DNA from: Cupriavidus phytohabitans
Lineage (GTDB): Bacteria > Pseudomonadota > Gammaproteobacteria > Burkholderiales > Burkholderiaceae
Length of the DNA stretch: 64,000 nt
Direction of reading: 5' to 3'
NCBI RefSeq assembly: GCF_000426345.1
Contig: NZ_AUFE01000027.1
Location: forward strand, 17,983-81,982
Part shown: in pieces, positions 25,635-34,475 of the stretch
How the letters are laid out: each line of letters starts with the position of its first letter
How positions within the stretch are numbered: position 1 is the stretch's first letter
Program-made: the position numbers and the translations under genes
The notes under the pieces: generated by a model
Told to the model about the DNA's origin: nothing
Seen by the model: only the letters and a program-made list of their open reading frames with translations
Databases searched by the model: none

Positions 25635-27046
25635 AGGAATTGACCCAACACTACATAGACGGCACACGTCGCCCGATACGAGGCGGCGAATCGATCCGCG
25701 TCTACGATTCGGCGACCGAAGCCCCGTTGGCCGAGGTCGGCCTGGGCACCGCGGACGATGTGGCCGACGCCGTGGCGGCGGCCGTGCGGGCGCAGCCAGC
25801 ATGGCAGGCCCTGGGCGCAGCCGGGCGGGCGCCGTATCTGCATGCGCTTGCCGATGCGCTGGAAGGTTGCGCAGCGGAACTCGCCCATGAGATCTCGCGT
25901 GAAGTCGGCATGCCGCTGAAGCTGTCGCGTCGTATCCAGGTCGATGCGCCGATCGCGGCCTGGCGCGCCACGGCGGCGCTGGCCGACAGGTTCGATTTCG
26001 TCCGCACGATCGGCAATTCCCGGGTGACGCTGGTGCCGGTCGGCGTGGTGGCCGCCATCACGCCGTGGAACTACCCGTTGCACCAGATCACGGCCAAGCT
26101 GGCGCCCGCGCTGCTGGCCGGCTGCACGGTGGTGCTGAAGCCGTCCGAACTGGCGCCTGCCGCCACGGAACGGCTGATGGCCGCGTGCGAACAGGCGAAG
26201 CTGCCGCCGGGCGTCCTTAACCTCGTACTGGGAGGTGCGGCGGTCGGCGAGGCGCTGGTCTCGCATCCCGATATCCAGATGGTGTCGTTCACCGGCTCCA
26301 CGGCAGTGGGCCGCAAGGTCGCCGCGCAGGCGGCGGGCGACATGAAGCGCGTGTCGATGGAACTCGGCGGGAAGTCGGCGGCCGTCGTGCTGCCGGGTGC
26401 CGATCTCGCCAGGGCGGTCAGGGCGACGGTCGGTTCCTGCTTCCTCAATTCGGGGCAGACCTGCAGCGCGACCACCCGGCTGATCGTTGCACGCGAGGAC
26501 TACCCGCGCTGCCGGCAACTGCTGGCGGAGGCCGCGGCAGCGATGACCCTGGGGGATCCCGCCGATGGCGAAACCCGGGTCGGCCCCTTGCTGTCGGCGC
26601 TGCAGCGCCAGCGCGTGCAGGCGCATATCGCCGCAGCGGAAGAGGCGGGCTTCGACCGGATCGCCGGCGGTGCCGACGCGCCAGTACCAGCGACCGGCTA
26701 TTTCGTCGCGCCGACCATCTACGGCAACGTCGCACCCGACAGCCGGCTGGCGCAAGAGGAGGTCTTCGGGCCGGTGCTGGCGGTGCTGTGCTACGACAGC
26801 GTCGACGAGGCGATCGCCCTGGCCAATGGCACGCGCTACGGACTGGCTGCCACGGTCTGGGCTGCCGATGACAGCGCCGGCGAGGTGATCGCCAACGCGC
26901 TGCGGGCAGGGCAGGTGGACGTCAATGGCGCCCGCTTCAATCCCGCCGCACCGTTTGGCGGCTTCGGCCTGTCCGGCGTCGGGCGCGAAGGCGGCGTCCA
27001 TGGGCTGGAAGAGTTCCTGGAGCCGAGATCGGTCCAGCTCCCTTAG
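25631..27046 (+). CDS. aldehyde dehydrogenase family protein
   Basis: A 471-residue aldehyde dehydrogenase starting at GTG 25631, which overlaps the preceding TGA and has AAGGGAG upstream. ITPWNYPLHQITAK, TGSTAVGRK, MELGGKSAAVV (Glu) and NSGQTCSATTRLIV (Cys) are intact. In the order acyl-CoA synthetase, crotonase, aldehyde dehydrogenase it could oxidise an aromatic aldehyde released by hydratase/lyase cleavage, as vanillin dehydrogenase does in ferulate catabolism. This role is inferred from order alone. Confidence 0.87.
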   Translation: MKELTQHYIDGTRRPIRGGESIRVYDSATEAPLAEVGLGTADDVADAVAAAVRAQPAWQALGAAGRAPYLHALADALEGCAAELAHEISREVGMPLKLSRRIQVDAPIAAWRATAALADRFDFVRTIGNSRVTLVPVGVVAAITPWNYPLHQITAKLAPALLAGCTVVLKPSELAPAATERLMAACEQAKLPPGVLNLVLGGAAVGEALVSHPDIQMVSFTGSTAVGRKVAAQAAGDMKRVSMELGGKSAAVVLPGADLARAVRATVGSCFLNSGQTCSATTRLIVAREDYPRCRQLLAEAAAAMTLGDPADGETRVGPLLSALQRQRVQAHIAAAEEAGFDRIAGGADAPVPATGYFVAPTIYGNVAPDSRLAQEEVFGPVLAVLCYDSVDEAIALANGTRYGLAATVWAADDSAGEVIANALRAGQVDVNGARFNPAAPFGGFGLSGVGREGGVHGLEEFLEPRSVQLP

Positions 27047-27081
27047 TCAAGACTAGCCAAGACATCAAAAGGAATCGCACT

Positions 27082-27900
27082 ATGTACAGTCAGGTCACCG
27101 TTGCTCGCGCGGGAAAAAGCGAGCGCATCGCCGTGGTCACCATGAACCGGCCGGACAAGCTCAACGCGCTGACCAAGGTCATGGAGGCCGAATTGCGCGA
27201 TGCCATGGAGGCCGTCGATCGCGACGACAACGTCCGCGTGGTGGTGCTGACCGGCGCCGGCAAGGGCTTCTGCGCCGGCATGGACATCAACGAACTGGAA
27301 GTGCTGCCGCCGGGCGACATCCGCGCCGCCCAGTGGATGCGCCCGTTCGACATGAACCGGCGCGCCGACTACCAGACACGCTATGGCTATTTCCCGGCCA
27401 TGCGCAAGCCCGTGATCGCGGCAATCAATGGTGCCGCGGCGGGTCTGGGCCTGGTGTTCGCGCTGTACAGCGACATGCGCTTCGCCAGCGCCCGGGCCGC
27501 GTTCAGCACCGCGTTCGCGCGTCGGGGGCTGATTGCCGAGCACGGTATCTCCTGGCTGCTGCCACGCGTGGTCGGCCCAGGTCATGCTGCCGATCTGCTG
27601 TACTCGGCACGCAAGGTTCCGGCCGACGAGGCGCTGCGGATTGGCCTGGTCGACCGTGTGGTCGATGCGGACACACTCATGGCGACGACGCTTGACTATG
27701 CCGACGACCTCGCCGAAAACGTTTCGCCCCGATCCATCCGCGTGATGAAGCGGCAACTGTGGGAGCAACCGTTCCAGTCATTGGCCGAGGCCACGCGGGT
27801 TGCCAATGCCGAGATGTTCGAAAGCATCCAGAGCGAGGACTTTACAGAGGGGGTTGCGCATTTCATCGAGCGCAGGCGGGCCAGATTTTCCGGCCACTGA
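27082..27900 (+). CDS. enoyl-CoA hydratase family protein
   Basis: A 272-residue crotonase. The motifs VLTGAGKGFCAGMDINELE and AINGAAAGLGLVFALYSDMRFAS form the oxyanion hole, and a Glu in RRGLIAEHGISWLLPRVVG is the likely catalytic residue. The second crotonase of this operon, it starts after a 35-base gap and a recognisable AAAAGGA. It is more typical of true hydratases than the upstream paralogue. Confidence 0.86.
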   Translation: MYSQVTVARAGKSERIAVVTMNRPDKLNALTKVMEAELRDAMEAVDRDDNVRVVVLTGAGKGFCAGMDINELEVLPPGDIRAAQWMRPFDMNRRADYQTRYGYFPAMRKPVIAAINGAAAGLGLVFALYSDMRFASARAAFSTAFARRGLIAEHGISWLLPRVVGPGHAADLLYSARKVPADEALRIGLVDRVVDADTLMATTLDYADDLAENVSPRSIRVMKRQLWEQPFQSLAEATRVANAEMFESIQSEDFTEGVAHFIERRRARFSGH

Positions 27901-28039
27901 CCGCACTGAAACACTCTGCTGCGAACGTGCACCGCGCAGCCCTTCTTCGCCGGCCACGCGTCGGCGACGTTGCATGTCGCAACGCGTGGCAAGCAGGATG
28001 AGTGACACGCTTCCAGCTACCCTGTTTCCAGCGCGACCA

Positions 28040-29014
28040 CTATTCCGGCTGGATTCCCGCTTCCTTGATGACTTTCCCCCACTTTGCCAGGTCAGACTTG
28101 ATCAAGGCCGCGTATTCCTGTGACGTGCCGCCCTTGACCTCGATTCCTGCCGCTTCCAGCTTGGCGCGCACCTCGGGCAAGTTCAGCGCGGCATTGATCT
28201 CGGTATTGAGCCTGGCAACGATCTCCCTGGGTGTTCCCGCGGGGGCCAGGAAGCCGCCGTTGGTATTGGCGTCATAGCCCTTGAGGCCTTGCTCTTCGGC
28301 AGTTGCCACATTGGGCAGGGCCTTGGAGCGGCTGTGGGTGGATACCGCGATGGCACGGACGTTGCCCGACTTGACCTGCTCCTGGATGGCGCTGATGGTA
28401 TCGATGTAGAGCGTGGTCCGTCCGGCGATCAGGTCGGGATGGGCGGCGGACGACCCTTTGTATGGCACCAGCAGCACGGGCGCGCCGCTTACCATGCGGA
28501 ACATTTCGGCGGCCATTTCCTGGGCGCTGCCGCGGCCGGAAGTGGCAACCTTGGCCTCGCCCGGATTCGCCTTCATCCAGGTGACCAGCTCAGGTACCGT
28601 CTTGACCGGGAGTTTCGGGTAGACCGCAAACACCAGCGGGATCTCATGGGTGTAGACGATGGGCTCGAAGCTCTTTTGCGGATCCCACCCCAGGTTCCTG
28701 AACAGGAATTTGTTGATGTTGTGGCTGCCGCCCACGATGCCGATGGTATATCCATCGGGCCTGGCGTTGGCCAGCACCGCGGTGCCCAGGTTGTTGGACG
28801 CACCCGGACGGTTCTCGACGACGAACGGTTGGCCAAGCCTGACTGAAAGCTTTTCGCCGACGACCCGGGCGATCAGGTCGATGCCACCCCCCGCCGGCGC
28901 GGGGACGATGATGGTGACGGGGCGCGCGGGGTAATTCTGTGCCGATGCCAGGCCGGGTGCGATGAGCAGCGCGGCGGGGACGACCAAGGTCTTGATCAGG
29001 GTAGTGAACTGCAT
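28040..29014 (-). CDS. Bug/TctC periplasmic solute receptor
   Basis: A 324-residue Bug receptor. ATG 29014 has GGAGACAACG before it and begins a clean signal peptide ending ASA, followed by QNYPARPVTIIVPAPAGGG and NRPGASNNLGTAVLA. It is the last gene of a minus-strand group with an SDR and a D-2-hydroxyacid dehydrogenase, so it may bind a hydroxy or oxo acid. Confidence 0.9.
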   Translation of the reverse strand: MQFTTLIKTLVVPAALLIAPGLASAQNYPARPVTIIVPAPAGGGIDLIARVVGEKLSVRLGQPFVVENRPGASNNLGTAVLANARPDGYTIGIVGGSHNINKFLFRNLGWDPQKSFEPIVYTHEIPLVFAVYPKLPVKTVPELVTWMKANPGEAKVATSGRGSAQEMAAEMFRMVSGAPVLLVPYKGSSAAHPDLIAGRTTLYIDTISAIQEQVKSGNVRAIAVSTHSRSKALPNVATAEEQGLKGYDANTNGGFLAPAGTPREIVARLNTEINAALNLPEVRAKLEAAGIEVKGGTSQEYAALIKSDLAKWGKVIKEAGIQPE

Positions 29015-29098
29015 CGTTGTCTCCGTTTGTTTCTGGTTAACTCTTGTCAACTCTGGGGATGCACGCCTTTGCAACGCGTGCAAGGGTGCGGATCCATG

Positions 29099-29857
29099 TC
29101 AGCCGCGCCCGGCGAAGGGCATGGCACTGGCCATGACGGTCATGGTCAGCACGTTGGCGTCCAGTGGCAGCGAGGCCATATGACGCACGGCATTGGCGAC
29201 GTGGCTGGCGTCCATCATGGGCTCGGGTGCGATCGTTCCGTTGGCCTGCAAGACGCCGCGCGTCATGCGCTCGGACAGGTCGGTCAATGCGTTGCCGATG
29301 TCAATCTGGCTGGCAACGATGTTGACGGCGCGCCCGTCCAGCGCCAGTGCCTTGGTGAGGCCGGTGACGGCGTGCTTGCTGGCGGTATAGGGCGCCGTGA
29401 AGGGACGCGGCGTATGCGCCGAGATGGAGCCGTTGTTGATGATGCGCCCGCCCTGCGGCGATTGACGGCGCATGAGTCCGAAGGCCGCACGCGCGCAGAG
29501 ATAGACGCCGGTGACATTGGTATTGATGACGTTGAACCAGTTGTCCAGCGGCAGCTCGTCCATCGGCACAGCCGGCGCATTCACACCCGCATTATTGAAA
29601 AGCAGGTCCAGTCGCCCGAACTCGCGTTCGATCGCGTCGAACAAGGCCTGCACGCGCTGCGGGTCGGTCACGTCCGCGGGCATGGCCACCGCGGTCTGGC
29701 CGCGCGCGGCGGCTTCGGCGGCCAGCGCTTGCAAGGGCGCGGCGCGACGGCCGGCCAGCACGACCGTCCAGCCGTCGTCGAGCAAGCCAAGCGCGGTAAG
29801 GCGGCCAACGCCGCTGCCAGCGCCCGTAACCAGGGCGATCTTTCGGGAAGCGTTCAA
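29099..29857 (-). CDS. SDR family oxidoreductase
   Basis: A 252-residue short-chain dehydrogenase with [13 protein letters not shown], the catalytic Ser in [12 protein letters not shown] and YTASKHA. The basic residues after the first strand (AGRRAAP) suggest NADP(H). It lies between a hydroxyacid dehydrogenase and a Bug receptor on the same strand. Its substrate is unknown. Confidence 0.85.
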   Translation of the reverse strand: MNASRKIALVTGAGSGVGRLTALGLLDDGWTVVLAGRRAAPLQALAAEAAARGQTAVAMPADVTDPQRVQALFDAIEREFGRLDLLFNNAGVNAPAVPMDELPLDNWFNVINTNVTGVYLCARAAFGLMRRQSPQGGRIINNGSISAHTPRPFTAPYTASKHAVTGLTKALALDGRAVNIVASQIDIGNALTDLSERMTRGVLQANGTIAPEPMMDASHVANAVRHMASLPLDANVLTMTVMASAMPFAGRG

Positions 29858-29994
29858 GGACGGTCTCCTGCAATGAGGGGCGAACGAAAATCAGGTGAGA
29901 AACGCCGCCGCGCGCCCGTGAGACGGGGAGGGCAAGCGTGGCGATGGTGGGAAAATGAAGCCGGTCAATTCCGGTGTCAGGGATGGGCCCGCGC

Positions 29995-30948
29995 TCAGGT
30001 AGTCAGGCTCATGACGGGGCGGTTGCCGGCCAGCGCCTGGGCGACGCTGTCGAGCACCATCTGCGCCATGGCGGTACGGGTTTCCCAGGTGGCGCTGGCG
30101 CGGTGGGCCTGCAGTGTCGTGCGGTCGGACTGGCGTAGCGTCAGGGGAACGCGAGGCTCGTCTACGAATACGTCCAGCGCGGCGCCCGCGATCCGGGCGG
30201 CGGCGACGGCTTCGGCGAGATCTGCCTCGTTGACCAGCCGGCCACGCGCCACGTTGACGAGATAGCCGCGGCGGCCGAGTGCGTCCAGCACCGCGGCATC
30301 GACGATGCCTTCGGCCTTGTCGGCAGCCGCGCACAGCACCAGTGCATCGCTGTCGTGCGCAAGCTGGCGCAGATCTGCCACGAACGCATAGGGCACGTCG
30401 TCCATGCGGTGCAGGTCCGTGTAGCGGATGTCGCAGCCAAAGGCAGCGGCCCGCGTTGCGACCGCGCGGCCGACTCGCCCCATGCCTACGATACCGACGC
30501 GCATGCCGCTGAATCGCCGGGCGAGCGGGATGGCGCTGGGCTGGGGGTGCAGCTCCCATTGGCCATCGCGCACAAAGCGGTCGCCGGCGCAGATGTTGCG
30601 GCAGGCCGCGATCAGCAGGCCGATGGCCAGGTCTGCCACGTCTTCTGTCAGCGCACCCAGGGTGGCGGTGACGGGCAGGCCGCGTTCACGGCAGTAGGCA
30701 AGATCCACCGCATCCGTCCCGACGCCATTGACGGCCACCACCTTCAGCGCCGGCAACTGTTCCAGCATCGCGCGCGAGATCCCGGTGTGCCCGCCGGTGA
30801 TGACGGCCTCGATGGCCGCGCCATGCTCCCGCAGCCACGCGCCCTGGTCCGCGATCTCGAAGAATTTGTGAACCCGATAGCGTGTGGCGAGTTCGTCATT
30901 GGCCGCCGGGATCAGGATGGGATTGAGTTGCAGGATCTGTGGCTTCAT
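29995..30948 (-). CDS. D-2-hydroxyacid dehydrogenase
   Basis: A 317-residue NAD(P)-dependent D-isomer-specific 2-hydroxyacid dehydrogenase, of the glyoxylate/hydroxypyruvate reductase type. The cofactor motif GIVGMGRVGRAVA is at residues about 149-161. VNVARGRLVNE and LDVFVDEPRVP follow, and the catalytic His is in LQAHRASAT. It is divergent from the HTH-citrate synthase gene with about 120 AT-rich bases between. Confidence 0.88.
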   Translation of the reverse strand: MKPQILQLNPILIPAANDELATRYRVHKFFEIADQGAWLREHGAAIEAVITGGHTGISRAMLEQLPALKVVAVNGVGTDAVDLAYCRERGLPVTATLGALTEDVADLAIGLLIAACRNICAGDRFVRDGQWELHPQPSAIPLARRFSGMRVGIVGMGRVGRAVATRAAAFGCDIRYTDLHRMDDVPYAFVADLRQLAHDSDALVLCAAADKAEGIVDAAVLDALGRRGYLVNVARGRLVNEADLAEAVAAARIAGAALDVFVDEPRVPLTLRQSDRTTLQAHRASATWETRTAMAQMVLDSVAQALAGNRPVMSLTT

Positions 30949-31025
30949 GTCCGGATGCAGTCAGGTTGACAAAGGTAGGGAAAGGTTGACTGCATGGTAC
31001 GTATAAGTTGATTGTGGAGGCAATC

Positions 31026-31042
31026 TTGATATATAAAATCAA
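31026..31042. promoter_or_regulatory. AT-rich inverted repeat in divergent promoter region
   Basis: TTGAT, then seven bases, then ATCAA, in a conspicuously AT-rich gap within GC-rich surroundings. Further TTGATT and CAATC half-sites lie just upstream. It may be an operator for the adjacent HTH-citrate synthase protein or another regulator. Confidence 0.3.
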
Positions 31043-31067
31043 TATAAATTTGCCCAACCACATCATC

Positions 31068-32219
31068 ATGGGATCCTGGATATCGATGGAGGAGGCGTGC
31101 AAACGCCTTGGCGTCAGGCCGCAGACGATCTATGCCTACGTCAGCCGCGGCAAGCTGGAAGTCACATCCGACCCCGCGGACACACGGCGCAGCCTGTATC
31201 GCGCCGAAGACGTGGCGAACCTGGCCAGGCGCAAGCAGGCCGGGCGCAAGTTTGAGACGCTCGCAACCAATACGCTGTTCGGGGCGGAGCCCAGCATCCC
31301 CACTGCGCTCTCCACCTTTGTGCGGGAGCGGCTGTACTACCGCGGTCAGGACGCAGTGATGCTGGCCGGCTCGGCCAGTCTGGAAGACGTTGCGCGCTTG
31401 CTCTGGAACGCCGAGCAACCCGTCGACTTTTCATCGACTGCCCGCTGCGGCAAGCCGGGGCGTGTTGCGGCGTTCATGGCCCTGGCCGAGCTGGCCGCCA
31501 CAGGCCACTCCACCCATGGGCGCATGACCCGCGTCCTGCACTACGAATGCCAAAGCCTGGTAGGCCAACTGGCCAATAGCTTCGGCGCGCATGCGGGACA
31601 GCAGCCGTTGCACTTGCGCTTTGCGCAAGGATGGAAGCAATCCCCTCACGTGGCGGATCTCCTGCGTACCGCAATGGTGCTTCTGGTAGACCACGAGCTG
31701 ACGAGCTCCGCCTTTGCCGCGCGCATCGCCGCGTCTACCGGAGCGTCCCTGCCGGCCTGCCTTCTGTCCGGCCTGACCACATTGTCCGGTCCGCTGCATG
31801 GCGACGCCTCAGGCCGCGTGAAGGCGCTGTTCAATGAACTGGACCGACAGGGCGAGGACCAGGTGATCGCCCACCATCTGTCCGCTGGCTTGCCATTGGC
31901 AGGCTTCGGGCATCACCTCTATCCCGAAGGCGATCCGCGCGCGGCCGCGTTGCTGGCACTGTTCGATCCTCCGGAAGTCATCGCCCGTTTTATCGAGAAG
32001 GCGACTCGCCTGACCGGTTTGCAACCCAATATCGATGTTGCCCTGGCGGCGCTGGTTACCCACTACGGACTACCTGGCGACGCAGCCTTTGGCATGTTCG
32101 CCACGGCGCGGAGCATCGGACTGCTGGCGCATAGCCTGGAGCAGTTGGGGGTGGGGCAAGTGATACGTCCGAGAGGGCGTTATGTCGGGAAAACGCCTGA
32201 AAGAGCGGCCGAGGGCTGA
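31068..32219 (+). CDS. citrate synthase-family protein with N-terminal HTH domain
   Basis: A 383-residue protein. Residues 1-55 form a MerR/excisionase-type helix-turn-helix (SMEEACKRLGVRPQTIYAYVSRGKL), and the rest is a citrate synthase domain. The catalytic residues appear intact: His244 in SGPLHGDASG, His282 in GFGHHLYPEGDPRA and Asp323 in NIDVALAAL, plus the terminal RPRGRYVG. ATG 31068 fits the family N-terminus although no strong ribosome site is visible. Similar fusions exist in other proteobacteria, with unclear function: a condensing enzyme (citrate or methylcitrate), an acyl-CoA-sensing regulator, or both. It is divergent from the D-2-hydroxyacid dehydrogenase operon. Confidence 0.85.
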   Translation: MGSWISMEEACKRLGVRPQTIYAYVSRGKLEVTSDPADTRRSLYRAEDVANLARRKQAGRKFETLATNTLFGAEPSIPTALSTFVRERLYYRGQDAVMLAGSASLEDVARLLWNAEQPVDFSSTARCGKPGRVAAFMALAELAATGHSTHGRMTRVLHYECQSLVGQLANSFGAHAGQQPLHLRFAQGWKQSPHVADLLRTAMVLLVDHELTSSAFAARIAASTGASLPACLLSGLTTLSGPLHGDASGRVKALFNELDRQGEDQVIAHHLSAGLPLAGFGHHLYPEGDPRAAALLALFDPPEVIARFIEKATRLTGLQPNIDVALAALVTHYGLPGDAAFGMFATARSIGLLAHSLEQLGVGQVIRPRGRYVGKTPERAAEG

Positions 32220-32849
32220 GTCGCTACGGCGCCGCCCCCTCACTCACGAACCACCGGCCCTCGCGCGACACAAGCTGCCGTCGCCGTTCACTTCGTCATG
32301 CAGCGCCACCAGTCAACTTACGCCAAAGGCTGGTCGCGTTCGACTGATTGAGCGCGCCGCATTCGTCAGCCTCGAAATGCGAGAAACCGACATAGCGCAG
32401 ACGACCGACAGGCATGATCCGCTCGACGGCTTCCCTGACCAGCGTCAAGGGAAGGATCAATGCGGACGAAGCGGTCGCGCTTCAGCGCCCGATGCGGTTG
32501 CTGATCCCTGGCGCTCGCGAAAATCATTCGCAACCCGCAAAGGGCCCGCGGAGGGAGGGCAGCAAATCAACCCTCGACGTCGCGCGGATCGTTGCCAAAA
32601 GAGCTTCGCTCAACGATTTGGTGGTCCCGCCGTGGATACAGCAGTTCCACCCTTGCACGCCTGGCCTTCTCGAGGCCGGTGGCAATCGCGTGGTCCATGG
32701 AGGTGAATCGCTGCTGCCTGCCGGCGCCACCTTCCGATTTAACGGCCCACTCTGAGGCCCGACCATCTTTTTGTAAAGGCTCTCGTCACACCTAAACTGG
32801 TTCCATCACCTCCTTCTCTGCGCGGCTTCGCGAAATCCGGGGTCATTCT
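32220..32849. other. decayed stretch without an intact gene
   Basis: No complete gene was found in 630 bases. Around 32370-32460 the minus strand reads LVREAVERI and [15 protein letters not shown], weakly reminiscent of an aldo/keto reductase, but neighbouring frames are broken. It marks the start of a scar zone that runs to 34851. Confidence 0.4.
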
Positions 32850-32864
32850 ATGGAGGGACGGATT

Positions 32865-33148
32865 ATGCACACTGTTGTCAGGACTTATGCCGGAAGCGGG
32901 GCCAAGGCGCTGTTTGACCTGCTGGAAAAGCGCACACCAGAAGTCGAACCGCTGATGCGCAAGGCTTTGTCAGCTATACGCTGGTGCGAACCACCGATGG
33001 CGGATTCTCCGTCACGACCTGCAATGACAAGGCCGGCGTGGATGAAAGCGTCAAGAAGGCCAGGGACTGGATTGCCGAGAACGCAGCCGCTACGGGGGCA
33101 AGCGCGCCGACTATCTCCGAAGGAACCGTTATCCTGCACGCCAGATAG
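32865..33148 (+). pseudogene. frameshifted small conserved protein of unknown function
   Basis: From ATG 32865, preceded by GGAGG, the frame reads MHTVVRTYAGSGAKALFDLL and continues to about 32960. The second half continues in another frame: GFVSYTLVRTTDGGFSVTTC, and after a charged helix TISEGTVILHAR and a stop. The two halves fit one protein of about 95 residues, of a family known to me only as conserved hypothetical. One frameshift, probably a small deletion near 32960, separates them. Confidence 0.6.
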
Positions 33149-33292
33149 GCGCTGCACGCAAGCAGGGCAGGTCGCAAGTGAGCCGGGCCGGTTCTGCAAA
33201 GAACCGGATCGACTTATCGAGCGGATCGAGGGCACGCCTTGGCGCGCAGCCATTTCGATCCGTCCCTACGCCTGACCAACGGGAAGAACAAC

Positions 33293-33601
33293 ATGGCAAA
33301 GCTTGTCGCACTGTACAAAATGCCTGCCGACAAGGCAGCGTTTGACTCGCACTATTTCTCGAAACACATTCCGATTGCCAGGAAAATGCCCGGCTTGCAA
33401 GCTTACGAGGTCAGCAGCAGTCCAGTGGAGACGCCAGCCGGGCAATCACCTTTCCATCTGGTAGCGTTGCTGACCTTCGATTCCCTCGGCGCACTGCAAC
33501 AGGCTCTCGCTTCGCCAGAGGGTGCCGCGGCCGCCGCCGACCTGGCGAATTTTGCACAGGCGGGCGTGGATCTTCTGGTCTTCGACACCAAAGAGGTGTA
33601 G
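33293..33601 (+). CDS. EthD-family protein
   Basis: A 102-residue EthD-type dimeric alpha/beta-barrel protein. The typical start is VALYKMPADKAAFDSHYFSKHIPIARKMPG, and the C-terminal part ends NFAQAGVDLLVFDT. Members are associated with degradation of ethers and aromatics, and some act in quinone-type chemistry. It follows the frameshifted small gene, and a truncated hemerythrin gene converges on it, so it may be a survivor of a partly deleted cluster. Confidence 0.8.
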   Translation: MAKLVALYKMPADKAAFDSHYFSKHIPIARKMPGLQAYEVSSSPVETPAGQSPFHLVALLTFDSLGALQQALASPEGAAAAADLANFAQAGVDLLVFDTKEV

Positions 33602-33602
33602 C

Positions 33603-33800
33603 GCCTGTCAGGCGCTCGCGATCCTGTTTGCGCAACGTTGCGCAACGCTCTTGTGCATCGTCTCCCAACAGGGGATCGGAGCCATCCGGAACGGTGTCCG
33701 AGACTTCTGCCCAATCTTCTTCGGTCAGTCGTTGCGCGGCACGCGGCATGACCTGTTTTTCCTCAGTGGAGAGATGATTGCGATAGTAAGCAAGGTACAT
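33603..33800 (-). pseudogene. hemerythrin-domain protein fragment
   Basis: On the minus strand about 65 codons read YLAYYRNHLSTEEKQVMPRA, then LTEEDWAEVSDTVPDGSDPLLGDDAQER. This is the last third of a hemerythrin HHE protein, including one His and two Glu of the metal site. The 5' part is cut off at about 33800, where group II intron sequence begins. Confidence 0.65.
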
Positions 33801-34176
33801 GGCGGCGGCTGCTGACGATGCCATCTGTCACTGCAAAAGTGAAGCGCATGCGCGTTCACTCAAGCAGGAACTGGAGGTGCGGATGGCGGAATGCTTGCTG
33901 GAGCTTCATCCAGAGAAAACCAAGATCGTGTACTGCAAAGATGCAAACAGACGAGGAACCTATCCGGTCCTGCGCGGCTGGATTCAGTACTACGGGCGGT
34001 TTCACCGGTCTGTGCTTATCAATGTGCTACGCGCAATCGATTACGCGCTGGTGCACTGGGCACAACGGAAATACAAAACCCTTCACGGTCGCAAAGCGCG
34101 AGCGTGGGCATGGCTGAACGGCGTCAGAGCTCGCCAGCCTGGCCTGTTCCCGCATTGGTCGTTGGAGGGAGGTTGA
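33799..34176 (+). pseudogene. group II intron reverse transcriptase/maturase, internally deleted
   Basis: The frame reads DDAICHCKSEAHARSLKQEL and HPEKTKIVYCKDANRRGTYP (end of the RT domain). It then joins directly to VLRGWIQYYGRFHRS, WAQRKYKTLHGRKARAW and GLFPHW (maturase domain X and C-terminus). In intact proteins some 60-70 residues lie between these blocks, so an in-frame deletion has occurred. The N-terminal RT part with the catalytic YADD is also missing. Confidence 0.8.
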
Positions 34177-34183
34177 ACGATAG

Positions 34184-34219
34184 GAGCCGGATGAATCGAG
34201 AGATTCACGTCCGGATCTG
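34184..34219 (+). ncRNA. group II intron domain V
   Basis: This segment folds into a hairpin with the GAATC/GATTC stem capped by a GAGA tetraloop and an outer GCCGG/CCGG-type stem. It begins with GAGCCGGATG, the usual form of domain V. It lies just after the maturase remnant, and intron sequence appears to end near 34256 with CTACTCGAC. Confidence 0.75.
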
Positions 34220-34256
34220 TGAGAGCGTGGCGGTGAGATTCCTCTGCGCTACTCGA

Positions 34257-34475
34257 CACAACGCCCCAACGGAAAGCTTTTTTAACAGTCTGAAGAATGA
34301 GCGGGTACATGCTACGCGCTACCGGACACATCAGGAAGCGAAGGCGGACTTGTTCGAATACGTCGAGGTGTTTTATAACCGCAGTCGTCGTCATTCGTCG
34401 CTCGGCTTTGTCTCTCCGGCTCAGTTCCTGCAAGACTGGATCAAGGCTCGGCAGACCAAGGATGTGGCTGCATAA
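34257..34475 (+). pseudogene. IS3-family transposase OrfB, C-terminal fragment
   Basis: 72 codons: NAPTESFFNSLKNERVH, then DLFEYVEVFYNRSRRHSSLGF and SPAQFLQDW. This is the end of an IS3-type DDE transposase including the catalytic Glu region (ESFF...K.E). The upstream part is replaced by the group II intron remnant at about 34256, indicating insertion followed by deletion. Confidence 0.85.

Noticed and set aside
24270..25802. 510-codon minus-strand open frame over the acyl-CoA synthetase and crotonase genes
   Set aside because: Antisense to coupled, motif-bearing genes. Its low-complexity Arg/His-rich translation has no recognisable domain.
25607..27001. 464-codon minus-strand open frame over the aldehyde dehydrogenase
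   Set aside because: Shadow of the highly conserved aldehyde dehydrogenase, with no plausible protein family.
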